NCBI GenBank assembly: GCA_009733715.1
Contig: WMKJ01000093.1
Coordinates: forward strand, 1 to 49,870
Direction: 5' to 3'
Length of the DNA stretch: 49,870 bases
Source of the DNA: Herpomyces periplanetae
Taxonomy: Eukaryota > Ascomycota > Laboulbeniomycetes > Herpomycetales > Herpomycetaceae
The translations under genes were made by a program, and so were the position numbers. Below are positions 21,616 through 34,958 of this stretch, piece by piece; position 1 is the first letter of the stretch, and every line of letters begins with the position of its first letter. The notes under the pieces are model-generated. The model did not search any database. It had not been told where the DNA came from and was given only the letters and a program-made list of their open reading frames with translations.

Positions 21616-22858
21616 GATGTCAACTTTCCTCCGCATCCACACCCGTTTATACGGCTGCCCGACTTGTCCAGAATGCCGTATAACTATCATCGCTCACAGT
21701 ATCGTCAACTTTACGGGATCTCTTTCCATCTTGAACACTCTGGGCTATCGCTTTTGCGTTTCCCGTCACGCATAACTAAATGCTAACGAGCATACTCAAC
21801 TTTAGCATTGTGAAATTTGGCTTCCTCATGTTGTCGATAGTTCGACCATCCACGCACATGTAAACTCCTTCATTACTTTACCCTCACATCTTTTACTTAG
21901 AAACTATGAATAGTTAAACTCTCTTCTCTTCCATTCCGCACTTTGTTCCAATAGCGCAATTTAACTCTTACCGCAGTGCGGTTTGAAAAGTTCCCCCTAG
22001 TTTCAAAAGTTGGCAGTGTTATCATTGTTTATCCTGCGCTTAATATAAACCTCTTGCTCCTTACACTTAATCTCTTCCGTGGTCATCTCCAGTTATTCCC
22101 CCATTCCTTTCCGTAATTGTGCGTGTATAACATTCTCTAACTCTATACCTTGATATCCTTGACTAACTCAGGTATTTCTGTCATGGTGGTCAATAAGTTT
22201 CCCGTTAGCCTTGTCTACCGAACTGCGTATCTAATTGTCCTATTGCGTGATATCCAGTGTAAATCTAATTATTCGCACATCGTACGTATCAAGATTCATT
22301 AGTCGCAGTGCTACCAAAACGCCTCTTCCGATTCAGTTTTTCCAAACCTCGTAGATCTACCAACCGTAACCAATCCCAATCGGCCAATCATTAAATCAGC
22401 ATACATCACACTGGCATATTCTACTAGTAATACATCTGGATTGTGTTAGGCTAAATTGCGCCAAATCACTTGATTCGTTATACTTATAACTGTTTCCTTG
22501 ACTCGGTTGCTATCCACGTACATAGAATACTCGCCTTACCATCAAATAGCTAATGTTCCTTAAATATTTCGTAATCAGTATCTTGTCACACCCTACTTAG
22601 TGATACTCTTGTTTCGTTAGTTTCAAAGCAAAACACATCCCGCATTACCGCTACATCTTGACCAATTTTCTCTTACGGTATACATTAACATATACAAACA
22701 CCGTCAAACCTATACACTCTTTAGCCTCAAACTATTCCCGTAAAAGTATGCTCAATTTCATGCAAAAACAGTGATCTTCACATACCAAATATAGCACAAA
22801 AAAATATTTGACTAGTTCAACTAAAGTTAACATCGTTTAGGTAACCTTGACAAAAAGG
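21616..22858. other. Pyrimidine-rich intergenic region before cyanase
   Basis: 1.24 kb, C/T-rich on the plus strand, without a supported gene. A 76-codon frame starting at 21545 overlaps the last exon of the secreted-protein gene in another frame and continues only to 21775; I reject it. The rest is leader-like sequence before cyanase. Confidence 0.5.
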
Positions 22859-23475
22859 ATGACCTATCATCAATCTGCTAACAGTCCTTACGATAAGCTT
22901 TTCGCTGCTAAATTGAGCGAAGGTTTAACGTTTGAGGACATCGGAAAATGCTTAGGTCGCAACGAAGTTTCAGCTGCTGCATTATTCTTCGGCCAAGCAC
23001 GCGCTACCAGCATCGAAGTCGCCCGATTATCTTCCCTACTAAAACTTGATATTTCCGAGCTTGATCACCTACAGGAAACCTTTCCAGATCGTGGCTCAAA
23101 CACCCAAATGCCCCCGCGGGAACCCTTGATATACCGCCTCTACGAGATCATTCAAACGTATGGTCAAGCATACAAAGCTATCATCAACGAAAAATTTGGT
23201 GATGGTATCATGAGTGCTGTGGCATTCTCTACAAGTGTATCCAAAGAAGTAGATCAGGAGGGAACATGGGTCGTCATAAAGTTACGTGGAAAATGGTAAG
23301 CAACCTCGCATTTCGCTCCCCGTATCTTCCAATCCTTATCCTTTCTTCACAAACCCTCCCCGTTGCAAGCCCCAATAGTATGAAAAACTCCTTCTCTCGT
23401 TCTCCAACCCGTACACCCAACACTAACTATATGCCGTACAATTTCCATCTTAGGCTTCCGTATCTCAAATTTTAA
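22859..23475 (+). CDS. Cyanate hydratase (cyanase)
   Basis: Converts cyanate plus bicarbonate to ammonia and CO2 (via carbamate), a detoxification and nitrogen-scavenging step in the cytosol. Two exons, 22859-23295 and 23454-23475, give 152 residues (E. coli CynS has 156). The N-terminal helical DNA-binding-like domain spans about residues 10-75 and the C-terminal catalytic domain 85-152. The catalytic triad is visible: Arg93 and Glu96 in IYRLYEII and Ser119 in GIMSAVAF, each three residues before the E. coli numbering. The short second exon supplies the conserved end GKW-LPYLKF; its intron has GTAAGC donor, CTAAC branch and TTAG acceptor. The start at 22859 is the first ATG; an upstream in-frame TTG is not needed. 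Confidence 0.95.
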
Positions 23476-23725
23476 CTATTCCAACAAATATCCCAATTAA
23501 CGTAGTCTACCGTTAATTTCACTTGCCTATCATGTTGCTAACTCGTTAATTTTGCCCTAAATAAGACCTGCCCACTACTTACACCTCTCGTTAGACTTGA
23601 CAGAACAAGAAAAACATATACTTATACTAATTGCGTCGGTAAATCCTAAAGATTCTACAAAAATGAATAAAATAGCACCAGGTTAAACCTATACTCTGGA
23701 CCGCCTATCAATCTGGGTATCAATC

Positions 23726-25776
23726 TTAGCATTTGACATCGATACCACGCCTTAATTCCTGGTTTCGAAGTTCAAACATAACTTGCGCCCCAACGTAAAG
23801 AGTGCCGCACGTCAAAACAAGAAATAGTAGGCCAACATACGACCCTATAATTTTGCTAATTAACGACTCGATACCGTCTAAACCTATTGCGAATCCTACC
23901 AAATTTGCGCATGACATCATGAAAATATTACCAACTGCACCAACTCCACACATCGCACGGTAGAATTCTGGTCGGTTGGTTTTAAAACTTTTCGGTATCA
24001 CTAAACCAGCAAGGTACTCAGGAAGCACGAATAGAGTAATAAGCCATCCCCACTGTAGTAATCGAAACTTCAGGTCATGCCAAACTGCAACAAATGAGAA
24101 AACAATAAGGAACCTCGCAACGTAACAAACTTTATCAATTAATCCCTTCCGACCAGTAGGATAACTACCACCCAGCGGAATATAAATATATCGAAGGATC
24201 CAACGATTAAAACTCTTATGCCATCCACGCCAAAATGCGAGCGTAGAAAAATTGTTAGCGACACAGCGAATCATATTTTCTGGGGCATCGACCCCATCCA
24301 GTAATGCCCAAAAGCGAAAAAATCGCCAGGAAATTAGCAATTTCAGCCAGATATGAAAAAGATTGAAAAACCCAAGCATAGCCAATTGAAACGGTGTGTA
24401 AGAATGCCAGTCTGGGGAAGCTTTAAATATCGCGACTGCATAAATGTAATGAATAAAAACCTCCATGGTAAATATCGCGATACATAATCGTATAGCATAA
24501 AAAAATATACTTTGTCTCGTGATATTCTGGGGAGGATATCGAATTTGCGATATATAGCTGTTAAATGTTAGGATTGGCCCAGCAAGGTAAAGAGGAGAAT
24601 AAAGAGCGTAGGCTAAGAAGTTCCTAAAGTTATAATCAGTAGGACAAGCAGGAATGGAAACGCGCTCATGATGGGTAATACGAGGTGAAAGTTGTCGCTT
24701 TCCGTGAAAGTAGGGTTAGCCAGTAGCATTGGGTGTTGAATGATGGTAAAGTTACTTACATGACGTTGATGGTCCTTGGAATCACCAAGACTCCAATAAA
24801 AGTCCATGTTGAAACTGATCATTCGGAGAATAGTAACCTTGTATAGCAGTTCCCAACGGGTGATTAAACCCAAATACTTGTCAAACACCAACAACCATGA
24901 CAAGCTTGAATCGGACGAATAGCCATCTTGATTGTGGGCAAGAAAAAAATGTAAAAAATCGGATACTCTATAACCGCGACATAATTCATTTAAAAAGAGC
25001 ATCGATACACCGAAAACCCAAGTGCAAGCAGGCACGTATGAACGCGGTAAACATTGTGAAATTTGGTAGTTCACAGTTAATATTAAGGTAATCTTAAAAA
25101 TAGAAAACCCGTGTAGAATTGAAAGGAAGGCTAATCCAAATATAAGATCGAAATAAGTGCGAACGGTAAGATAGAAATCGGTGGATGAATGACTATGCGG
25201 AGCCGGCTTGACATCCAAGTTGAACGAAAATTGAAAGACTAAATTGACAACATGACGAAGAAGCTGGTGAAGGACAAGAGCAAAAAGAAGGGGGGGAAGG
25301 TTATCGCGAAAAGATTCGTATTGCTCGTCGGATGAGTCCTACACAAACGAGTAAGAAGAGGAATTAACAAAAGATGTACGAAAATGGTTGATGTTACCAC
25401 TAATCTTCCAAATAGCCAACCGTGTGAAAGGTAAGGCAGGATTTGCGGGAAATTGACATGGGTTCCTAATCAAATGAGTGATGTGGAATTCGACCAGTAT
25501 AACAGCATAGTCTAGCATACCTTTTGAAACGTCGACGACTTGCTTTATCATGAGAGGTATTATAACGATAAAACAGAGGTAGTAAATATAAAATTCAGTG
25601 GAGCACCATCGAGACAATGGACATTGAGATGTATGGGAACATAATGTATTATTTGAAGCATTAATTTCAGAATCGTTTAACAAAACTTCGGTTTTAACTG
25701 TGCGCTTAGACTCGACAAAGCGATAGTCCAATGTTTCGACTGAATATAGTCGTTTAATTGAGTTAAAGACACCCAT
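23726..25776 (-). CDS. GUP1: GUP1-like membrane-bound O-acyltransferase
   Basis: MBOAT enzyme of the ER. In yeast Gup1 adds a C26 acyl chain to lyso-PI in GPI-anchor remodelling and affects glycerol uptake and wall integrity. Four exons in phase: 25776-25521, 25465-25398, 25338-24760 and 24697-23726, giving 624 residues. Family blocks: WCSTEFYIYYLCFIVIIPLM; LPYLSHGWLFGRLV-DSSDEQYESFRDN across the short second exon; MISFNMDFYWSL; ERVSIPACPTDYNFRNFLAY; LYLAGPILTFNSYISQ; FWRGWHKSFNRW (His461) and the catalytic AVWHDL (His508). Many hydrophobic segments fit a polytopic protein. Intron 3 (62 nt) ends in AAG after a CTAAC branch; this choice recovers the conserved block before DYNF. The small second exon is easily missed by a plain ORF scan. 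Confidence 0.93.
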
Positions 25777-27528
25777 CGGGAGGTGTATCGTAGAGTTGAC
25801 GAAAAAGAAAGGTTGAAGCTTTGGAACTATTTTAGTTAGATTGGTCGTGGAGAGGGTAACCTATTCTGATAAGAAAAACGTATATAAAGCTAGAGTACGA
25901 TACCAAAAAGATGGGAAGTGTGTGGTGAAGTAAGTAGTATATTTATGAGGACAATGACAATGAATTAGGAGAAAAAAGGTATTTAAAATGATTGAGTCTA
26001 GATTCTCAGTTTCGAATCATTTGTTCAATTTTGAAAATCAGAGGTAAAGAACCCCAAGTAATATGAATTGTGCAAAATATATAATACCGAGGTGAATAGG
26101 ATAATACACCTAATAGATAGACAAATGTTTAACACAAAATAATCATCATGATAAGAGTAAATTAAGATGCATGTACTATAACTGTTGGGTGTACATTCGC
26201 CTATACGTTAAAACCTTGGTGAAAACGAGGACAATGACGAGGATTTCATTTGTTGTGAAAGATGAATACTACGGATACCGAAATGGTTAAGTATAACGTG
26301 ACCATTTAACCCAGTTATTATAATGAGGCAATTGAGCCGTAAAAAGGGACAAAAGAAGTAAATTAGGTCCTTCAAAAACCGTACCCGAACGATAAAACCC
26401 CTCGCGTTATATGTTAATTTTAAAAGAGAAAAGTTAGAAAGAAAAAAATTCCAACGAGCGAGATCGCGTTAAATGGACGAAAGAGCCCGAGTCAAAACCG
26501 GCTTAGTCATTTGGAAGATGATAGATAGTCATGTGATTTAGGGATAGGAGGAGGAGTTGGAAGGGAAGACGAACGGGTGGAGGGGACATTGGGTAGAATA
26601 GCTTAAAAACATTGAAGTGGATGATTGATTAGGGGATGGGGGTTTTAAAAATATATAAATGTGAGGATAAGGGAGTAGGTTGACAGCTAGGTTTGTTTCG
26701 TAGACAAAAAATCTTCTTTAAAGCATAAAAACTCAAGAGCACTATCGTATAAACTACCCAAACATTAGAATGATAAGGAGAATATTAATAAATGATTATA
26801 TAAATAGTAAAAATTTTCAGCTCTATTAACTTGTAATTAAGTAAGTTATAGCCTTAATATTTTACAATTATACTCTATGTAATGATATGCTATTTGAAAC
26901 TTTTTCTTCCATGCTCCGTCCATGCCGAACCTCCTCTCTATACATACTACATGCTCTATAATGTGGTTATGTAATTTGTGTGGCAGTGCAGTGGCTGTAC
27001 AATGTTCACGACGGAAACGCACAATGGGAAGGCTTCAGGGAAAAGGATTTAAAAGAGTGTTTTGGTTAATGGGGAAAAGTTAATTGGATTAAATTTTTAA
27101 TTGGAATATTTAGTATTTAAAGGACACGAATCAAACTATGGCTTAAGCGTATAATCAGGTACGAATTCGGATACTTCAGTTAAAGGTCATGATGATGATG
27201 GTGAACAACCAATTCAGGTTGCCAGTTACACTACACCATACCATAACGTGCTAGTATTAAACTGATTGGTTGGATCACTAGCTGGTTAACAATTTCTTAC
27301 AATTTTTTTATGAGCCCGTACATTAAAAACGACTATTTGAACTTTTCCGTATCAACTTAATTGTTAAAGAGAAACGGTGTTTGAGTACGCACGTACGCGT
27401 TTTCACAAGCGCACCTGCACAAACCGCGCTGGGTCGGCTTACAGAACTGGGAATACACACATGCATAGTTCTATACGTTTACATACATATAGATATCACG
27501 ACTTAATCTTTGATTATTATCGTGTAAA
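25777..27528. other. AT-rich intergenic region between GUP1 and ARP4
   Basis: 1.75 kb shared upstream region of two divergent genes. Its GUP1 half is purine-rich on the plus strand (pyrimidine-rich on the GUP1 strand), with patches such as ggaggaggagttggaaggg near 26550. The ARP4 half is AT-rich. I see no gene, repeat or recognisable RNA. Confidence 0.5.
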
Positions 27529-29457
27529 ATGTCTAAATCTAATGGAAATGTGTCGAGTCAGTCGAGTAATAATGTTAATAACGGTACCAACGTTATCAAA
27601 TCCAACGTAGCACCTTTGGCTACGGAGTATGGTGGTGGTATGTATGGAGAAGAGAATTTGATAAAATTTTTTTTTTAAATTTTGAAACGAATTAATGACT
27701 TAATGTATGCTTATATTTTACCAGATGAGGTATCGGCAATCGTCCTGGACCCAGGTTATTCGACTGTGCGCACTGGATTTGCCGGTGAAGATTGCCCGCG
27801 ATACGTTATTCCAACTTATTATAAAGTGGAAGGCGATAGTTCATCTATATGTTTTGACGAAAATGCCTTGTACTATGCCCAGCCTGGCTATGAAGTTAAA
27901 AATCCCATGTCAACGGATGGAATGGTAAACGATTGGGATGTAGCATCTAGATTATGGGAGTACTCGATTTTCAAATTGTTGGGAAAAACTAATCAAGTCA
28001 AAACCATTCAAAGTGGACGGGATGAAAAACCAAGTCAGATAGATCAAGATGGTGATACAGAAATGACTGAAGCACCAGCGTCTACGGAGAAACAGGTAAA
28101 GCCTATACATGAAAGTAGTGATGTAGATCATATAATGTCAGAAAGTCCTTTAATAGTCACTGAGCCTGGTTGGAATACAACCAAAGGCCGTGAGAAAATG
28201 CTGGAAATAGCAATGGAAGAATGGGGAGTCCCGGCATTTTGGCTAGGTAAAACTGGGGCATTATCAGCGTAAGTTATCATGAAACTAATACGTTTGCAAA
28301 AGTTTGAGTATGAGTAAATTTAACCGTGAGAGATTATTCATTGAGTAGGTTTTCTGCTGGAAAGGCTACAGCATTGGTAATTGATATTGGGGCATCGTTT
28401 ACATCCGTTACACCCGTCTCTGATGGGATGATATTAAAGATGGGTAAGAAATTTATCGTTTGAAGAACAGAATATTAAACGGCTTTTCATACTAATCCGG
28501 ATTGTTAATTTCCCTGTCTCTTGATGCTGGTCCTAGGTGTCTGCAAGTCTCCCCTCGCCGGCAATTTTGTTTCTCGACAATGTCGAATCCTTTTCTCACT
28601 CAGTCAACCCCCCGTACCATTAATGCCACACTATTTAATCAGTGCTAAAAAATCGGTAGCAGCTGAAAGTCCAGCTGATGCCGTATATAAATCGTTTGCA
28701 CAACCATTTACAAATTCTTTACGAAGGTTTCATGAGGAAAGAGTTTTGTTAGATTTTAAAGAATCGGTTGTACAGGTATGGGAGGGTCCTTCTGGCTTTC
28801 CAGGGGTAGAAGCGGATGGTTCCGTTAAATGTGATTCAGGCGATGCAACTAAATCCTTGGTGGGCAGACATTTTGAAATGCCAGATGGTTGGAATAAAAT
28901 CTTCAAGGGTGAACGGTATACTGTTGCGGAAGGGCTTTTCGATCCCAAAGTTTCGTTATGTGTAAGTTATCATTCTCGATACAGTGAAAGAAAACATAAT
29001 CGCGAAATGAAGCAGTACAGGCAGCAGCGCCAAACAATTATTGATATATACGTCTTCACATCTGAATACTAGATGACATTTACTAATTGGATTTCATTTA
29101 CTACAGGACGATGACAACCCTTGCCCCCGTCAAGACCAATCTTTACCCAGCTTAGTTGAAAATTCACTGAAAGGCGTTGACGTGGACATTAGACCAAATC
29201 TCTTGAATAATATTGTCATCGTTGGAGGCTCGTCATTGTTAATGGGTCTTACCAAACGAATTGACTCGGAAATATCGGCATTGTACCCTGGCCCGCGAAC
29301 ACGTATTTACGCTTCGTCAAATATTGCTGAGCGAAAATTTTCCAGTTGGATTGGCGGAAGTATACTAGCTAGTTTGGGAACTTTTCATCAAATGTGGATA
29401 TCGCGAAAAGAGTACGATAATCATGGCGCAGGAATTATCGAAAAAAGGTGTAAATGA
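27529..29457 (+). CDS. ARP4: Actin-related protein 4 (NuA4/INO80/SWR1 subunit)
   Basis: Nuclear actin-related protein shared by the NuA4 acetyltransferase and the INO80 and SWR1 remodellers. Five exons: 27529-27637, 27725-28268, 28349-28443, 28537-28961 and 29107-29457, 507 residues (yeast Arp4 489). Diagnostic start [27 protein letters not shown], joined across intron 1 (donor GTATGT, acceptor CCAG). Actin-fold phosphate-loop region [29 protein letters not shown] and [25 protein letters not shown] close the fold. Two family-specific departures: an Asn/Ser-rich leader of about 33 residues, and an acidic insert of roughly 50 residues after SIFKLLGKT (with [10 protein letters not shown]), at a site where Arp4 proteins tolerate insertions. 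Confidence 0.94.
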
Positions 29458-29553
29458 GTGTATTGTCATTCCTTGATCGTCGGGTATATTGTTGCCGTCG
29501 TGGGTTCATAAAAAAGTCGAATTGTAATTCCATTTATAGAGTGACATAGCATA

Positions 29554-30495
29554 TCATAACTCAGCGTTGGCCATGTTTACGTCGGATGAAGAATCCTTTA
29601 ATTCTTTAACCATGATGTAGTTGGACAAATCTTCACGTTTAATCAACTTTTCACTTAACACCGCAGTTGTTCCCTTATTGAACCGGTAGTTTAATTTCTT
29701 GGGTTCTCGACGATTCAAGGTTAAGTAGTTACGTGAGAGGGATGCCTTTTCCTCCGTTATAACGCAAACGTCAACATTTGATCCCGAACCTAGATCATTC
29801 CAAATTCCAGCTGATATAGCATCAGAGCAGAGCTGAACAGCTTCGTCTCGAGTTAAATCGCGGGTCCAGCGCGTTTCAAATACGCTCATAGCGGCTAATG
29901 AACCAGAACCCATGGTAACGTAGGGTAATTTATCAGTAGAGCCGTGAGCGTGAACAGTGAACAAGTGTGCACCGGTCGGATCTACTCCAGCAACCACAAG
30001 ATAGGCGCCAATGAAGCCTTGATGTTTAAATAAATGCTGTTTAAGCATAGTCATACATGTAACCACGCGAGGTTTACGTCCTGTATATAATGAGTGAAGT
30101 TCGACATTCGAAGAAATTAATGCTGTAGTGAATTCGGTATCGGCAGCAGTCCCGGCTCCCGCACACCAGATCTGGGGGGAAATATAATGCAATTTTTCAC
30201 AATTCTATACAAATATAAGAGATTAAAGTTAAACATTAGGTACGCTTACGGTAAAAGGAACGATCACACAATTAACAATGAGTTAAATATAAGCTTTATA
30301 ATGAACATTTAAAAAACTCACTTTGTCGGCCACGATAGGACCACTAGTAGCGCGTGTATCCGCTGCTATAACAACACCACCATCAAAAAGACATCCTACA
30401 ATAGTAGTACCGGTGGACGTCGCCTTGGGTAGTGGCACCCCATTTGCAAACAATGCAAGATTACGATTATAATTCGAAAAGTCAAAACCAACCAT
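29554..30495 (-). CDS. PUP1: 20S proteasome subunit beta-2 (trypsin-like)
   Basis: Catalytic beta-2 subunit of the core proteasome, trypsin-like activity. Two exons, 30495-30322 and 30204-29554, 274 residues. The propeptide is 29 residues and ends STG, so the mature enzyme starts at Thr30 in [19 protein letters not shown], as in yeast Pup1. The Asp of AADTR and Lys of VADK are the usual catalytic partners. Intron 1 splits IVADK from [20 protein letters not shown]; donor GTGAGT, acceptor TATAG. Later blocks: [40 protein letters not shown] and [19 protein letters not shown]. An extended C-terminal tail is also typical of beta-2, which clasps beta-3. Confidence 0.96.
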
Positions 30496-30854
30496 ATTAA
30501 ACTCTATGGAAAAATTAAATAAAATGACAACTTCACAATTATCCAAACCGTATTCAATCCTCTTTCGACGCGCCCTCAAAAATGTTCATCGTGAGCCCGG
30601 AATCGGGAAATATTACCACCCGGCCGGCTAATCTTCGCTTACAAGTTAGTCAGCATTATGAATCATGTGATTTGGCGGGTAAAAGAATTTCCATGGGAGG
30701 GTGGGAGGGGGAAGATCATTTTGGGGATAAGGCGATGGAGGGTATATGAAGGAAAGAGTTTATATGGAGTTGGATGGGTGTAGAAAGTTTGAATACTTGA
30801 GAGATTGGAAATTTTTAGGGTGATAATATTGTGTTGTGGAAAGGGGAAATAATT
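30496..30854. other. Shared promoter of PUP1 and NUP159
   Basis: 359 bp between divergent starts. Plus strand rich in G and A (for example gggagggtgggaggggga near 30693). A frame upstream of the PUP1 start is open but adds nothing family-like. No proteasome-box (GGTGGCAAA) was seen. Confidence 0.5.
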
Positions 30855-33800
30855 ATGACCAGTGGATTTATTAACGTCAAGGTTGAGAACGATGTTCCTC
30901 AGATTATCACAGAAGTAAGTAATAGCTTTGACGCGACGTTGACAACGTTATAGTATCGTGCTTAAGTTGCTAACCTGACTGAATTTCTGGGAATTGAATA
31001 TTGTTAGTCTATAGGATTCAAAAGATTATCGGGAACAAATGTTAAGCTATTTCCACAATCATGGGCTTCTTCAAATCAAGGGTTATGTGCTACAGCTTCA
31101 ATGTTGAGCATAAGCTCATCAAAAGGTTTACTTGCAGCAGGTGGATTGACGTGTGTTGCAATTCATGAAACTAAGGCTGTTCGTAATGCTTTCTTATTAA
31201 ATGAGAGTAGTAAGGTTTACGAACTTGCACCTCAAGTAACAATTGATGTTCCATGTGTGTCCCATGTAGCTTTTTCTGCTAGTGGACGATACTTGGTTGT
31301 AGCAGCTGTGGAATCAAGCGGCGGTCTACTCATTTTTGAAACAGATGCATTGAATTCAAAGCCTTTATTGCCTCGCGCTCGTCTTAGCACTGAAGGCGTA
31401 GGAATACGGAGCGTTGTAGCAAATCCTGCTATTGATCATGAACAATTTTTCGCCGTAGTTTTAGCCGATGGTCAGCTTCTCTTTGCTAATTTGGAAACCA
31501 TGAGTTTTACTCCGGGTGCCAATAATTCTCCCGTATTTAAAAATCAGGTTAGCTGTGTGTGTTGGAGTCCTCGAGGGAAACAAATTGCTGCTGGTTTAAG
31601 TGATGGAACATGCGTACAAATTAATCCTATTGGTCCCGTTGACGTGGCTGTAATACCCCGACCTCCTACGTTATCGTCGGATTGTTATGTGTCCCATTTG
31701 GTTTGGCTATCTAACGACGAGTTCATCTTGGTGCACACTTCAAATGAGGTTCCTAGCGGTTGCAATACTACCGTGTATCATTTATTTACACGAAATTCTT
31801 CCCGTATGTGCGGCATTTTCCAAAAAATTCCCGACCCGTGCGTGCCAGTTTCTGGAGGGCCAACACCTGCACGACAATTTTTTGAGCGACTGAGAAAATT
31901 TGAGCCAGGCTTAACTGATTTATTAATTGTTGCATCAAGCGGATCATGCGATATTGGTATAATCAGCAAGTCGAGTAGTTCACTTGTATCTGCGGGCACG
32001 GGTAACACTTCTCCTGCTAACATTTATACCTATACGGAAACGGCAAATGATGATCGAAGAGCTCAATTGCCCATCTCACTGTCAAATGGCGTATCAGATA
32101 CCTTTCCAGTTGGTATGAGTCTTGATCTAACGTGCGATGAATTGGTCAGGAATGTTTTACCAGGAGAAGATCGTGAAGACTCCCAAACTCCATTACCTGC
32201 AATTATGATTATGAGTCAAGAGTGCGTTTTATCTGCATGGTGGATTGTGTACAACGATTCTTTGAGAAATGGTACAGGGTACGGGGAACTTATTGCAATG
32301 AAGAAGACAAATGAAAAATGTCTGAATAGCGGTAGTGTAGCTGTATTTGGGGGGAATTCAGTAGTGGGAAATGCTGATTGGAGCAAAGCCTCTAAATCCA
32401 TAAGCAGTGTTGGAGGAGTGGGTGGGATTCAACCCGCATTTGGAGGTCCATCGAACTTGGGACCCCGTGCGTCAGTTTGGGTAACTGGTAATGGGGTAGG
32501 CGCTAAAGGAGCTGGGGTAGCGTTTGGGCAACCGGGATTTGGACAGCTAGGTGGTGTTGCAAATAAGCTTGGTGACAATTTAGGATCTGGAAATACTGGC
32601 AAAGGAGTGGGATTGGGAGGATTTGGAAGTGGGACAGCGAGCCCTGGATGGTTAGGTACGGGTTCAACGGTAGCAACGGCAGGGACGGGTTTAAATGAGA
32701 AACAAGCATTTCCACAAGTTGGCTTAACAGGATTTGGAACTTTTGCCTCTACGAGTAGTGTAAGCCCATCACCGTTTGCACAAATTGCCAAGCAAGTGCG
32801 TGCGGATAAGCCGGTATTTTCATCCAACGGCCTGACAGATCAAAGTACAATCAAGGCGAGTAACGAAGTTTTTGAGAGTGGATTAGGCAGTTTTAAATTG
32901 GGATCGACTTTGGTTCAACCGACCACGACACCATTATCAAGTTCATCGTCATCCAGTATGCCGGCAAATTCGGGTGGAAATGAAAATTCTAATGGACTGT
33001 TTGGATTAGGTCCCAGGGGATTTCAATTGAGTTCTGTATTTACAGCTGTAGTTGGCAAACAGGATGAGGAACAAGATGATTCAATGTCTAATGGAACTTC
33101 ACCTGGAGGGGGAATGGAAGGTGTGGACAATTTTGATATAAATATTGGTAGCAGTTTAGACGAGGAAAGCGGATGTGGAAATGGGGAGAGTAAGCTTGCA
33201 GTTGGGGGGGAATTATTGGATATGAAATTGGCTAAGGAGAAGGATAAGATTAAAGTTGAAGATGAGAGCGGAAAGGAGATAGAATGTGGACAAGTTGAGA
33301 CAAACGGGGTGGTCGGTAATTCGGTAGAAAGGGATATAAGTGTATGCAATTCAGTTGGGGAAAAGGATGGGAATTCGGATGGAGTGAAGGGGTTTTTTGG
33401 GTTTCCGGGTAGTGAGATTAAGACAGATCGACATTCAGCTTCACCATTTCAACCTAGTCCATTGCGGAAAGTAGATTTTGCAGAAGAGTCTGAATCGTCT
33501 ACACCGGTGGGGTATATGGAATGCCGATCGCCGATTCAGGACAAGAAGGAAGAGAAGAACGAAGATGGGGTAGTTGGAGGTACGGAAAATGATGTTGTGA
33601 ATAAAGTAATGGAAGAAATGAAGATTAAAGTTGGGGAACTTGACGAAAAATTTAACGGAATTGTTAAAGAAGAAAAGAAGGTTATTGCAAGAGTTAACGT
33701 CGGAGGGGCGAATGGGAACGAAGAAACGGGAAGAGGAGTTGAAGGGGAGGAAATTGAAAGAAAACATCAAGGAGATGAAGTGAAAGTATTGAAGAGTAGT

Positions 33801-34958
33801 GAAAAAGAATTGGAAGACAGGGTGGAGGTCGTGTTTTCTCGAGCTGGAAAAGAGACTGACTTTGCCAAAAGTTGGAAGTTAGTGGACGAGGAGGATGAAA
33901 AGATACGCTGGTTAATTGATAAACCGGTCAAAGCGAGTATTAAATTGGACGAGTTTTTGCCCAATCGACGATTGCGAATGAACGTTAATGAGAATGAAGA
34001 CGAAAGGAAGAAGTGGATGAAGAAGGATGAGTTTGACATTATGATAAATATTGAACGACTTTATCGGGATATTAACAATGAAATAGCTACACTTGGGTTA
34101 AACGGATTGGCGTTATCATCGTGGATAACGGGACAGATTGAATTGCGAAAATTTGGATCCGTAGGGCGTACTCGAGAGGACTTGGAGCGGGATTTAGAGT
34201 GGGAAGATGGTGAAGTGCGACGGGGGAGAAGAGTAGAGGATGCTTGGGTTCTAGGAGAATTAGGGGATGTCCAGCGTCTTATTGAAGAGATATCAGAGCA
34301 ATTGGAGAGAGGAAAGGTCGAGGTGATGCCTAGCGTTAGTGAGTTGATTCAATCATATAATAGTTCATCGGTTAAACTGTTGCGAAGTTTGCCCATACTG
34401 TCACGAATAATTCATCGGCGAGAAATTATATCAAGTTCGTGCGGGGAAGAAAATGAGAATTCACTTGAAATAGCATTGATTCGATCTGATTTATCGGATT
34501 CGATTAATTCACTGAATAATTCCATTGTTAATGCGGAAAATTCTTCTACGATTTTGCGGTCAAGATTGGCATTTCTTCATGCTCTGACCAAGTCGTCAAC
34601 ATCGTCACCCACATCATCCCCATCATCAGCTCATCTCCAAAAGACTTTACCGACTATTAATTCTATTGAACAAGTTATTGAAAAGTTGACTCGATTGTGT
34701 GAGAGACGCAGTGGTGACATTGATGCTCTTAGTGCGCGATTGAATACGATGGGTTTGTCTAGCCCGACGGATCCCGCTAATTCAGCTGTAAATGAACCGG
34801 GACTGGGTAGTAGTTTGGCGTATCAATGTCCATTTTCTGCTCCTCCTCAATCCCCTTTACCTGCGAGTTATAATACACGGCGCATAGCGAGTTTGATGGC
34901 CAAGTCGAAGCTTATAGGACGGTCCCTATGTGAAATATTGCACAAGCAAAGGCGTTGA
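30855..34958 (+). CDS. NUP159: Nup159/Nup214-type nucleoporin
   Basis: Cytoplasmic-face nucleoporin that positions the Dbp5 helicase for mRNA export. Exons 30855-30914 and 31008-34958 give 1336 residues. The N-terminal part (to about residue 440) is a beta-propeller with repeats such as VAFSASGRYLVVAA and SCVCWSPRGKQIAAGLSDG. A Gly/FG region follows at about 455-615 with FGGPS, FGQPGFGQLGG, GGFGSG and GFGTF. Next is an acidic, Lys/Glu-rich stretch. The C-terminal third is helical and includes ELIQSYNSSSVKLLRSLP-type coiled coil, as expected for the part that binds Nup82/Nsp1. FG repeats are few compared with yeast. Intron 1 (donor GTAAGT, branch CTAAC, acceptor TTAG) follows codon 20. Confidence 0.88.
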
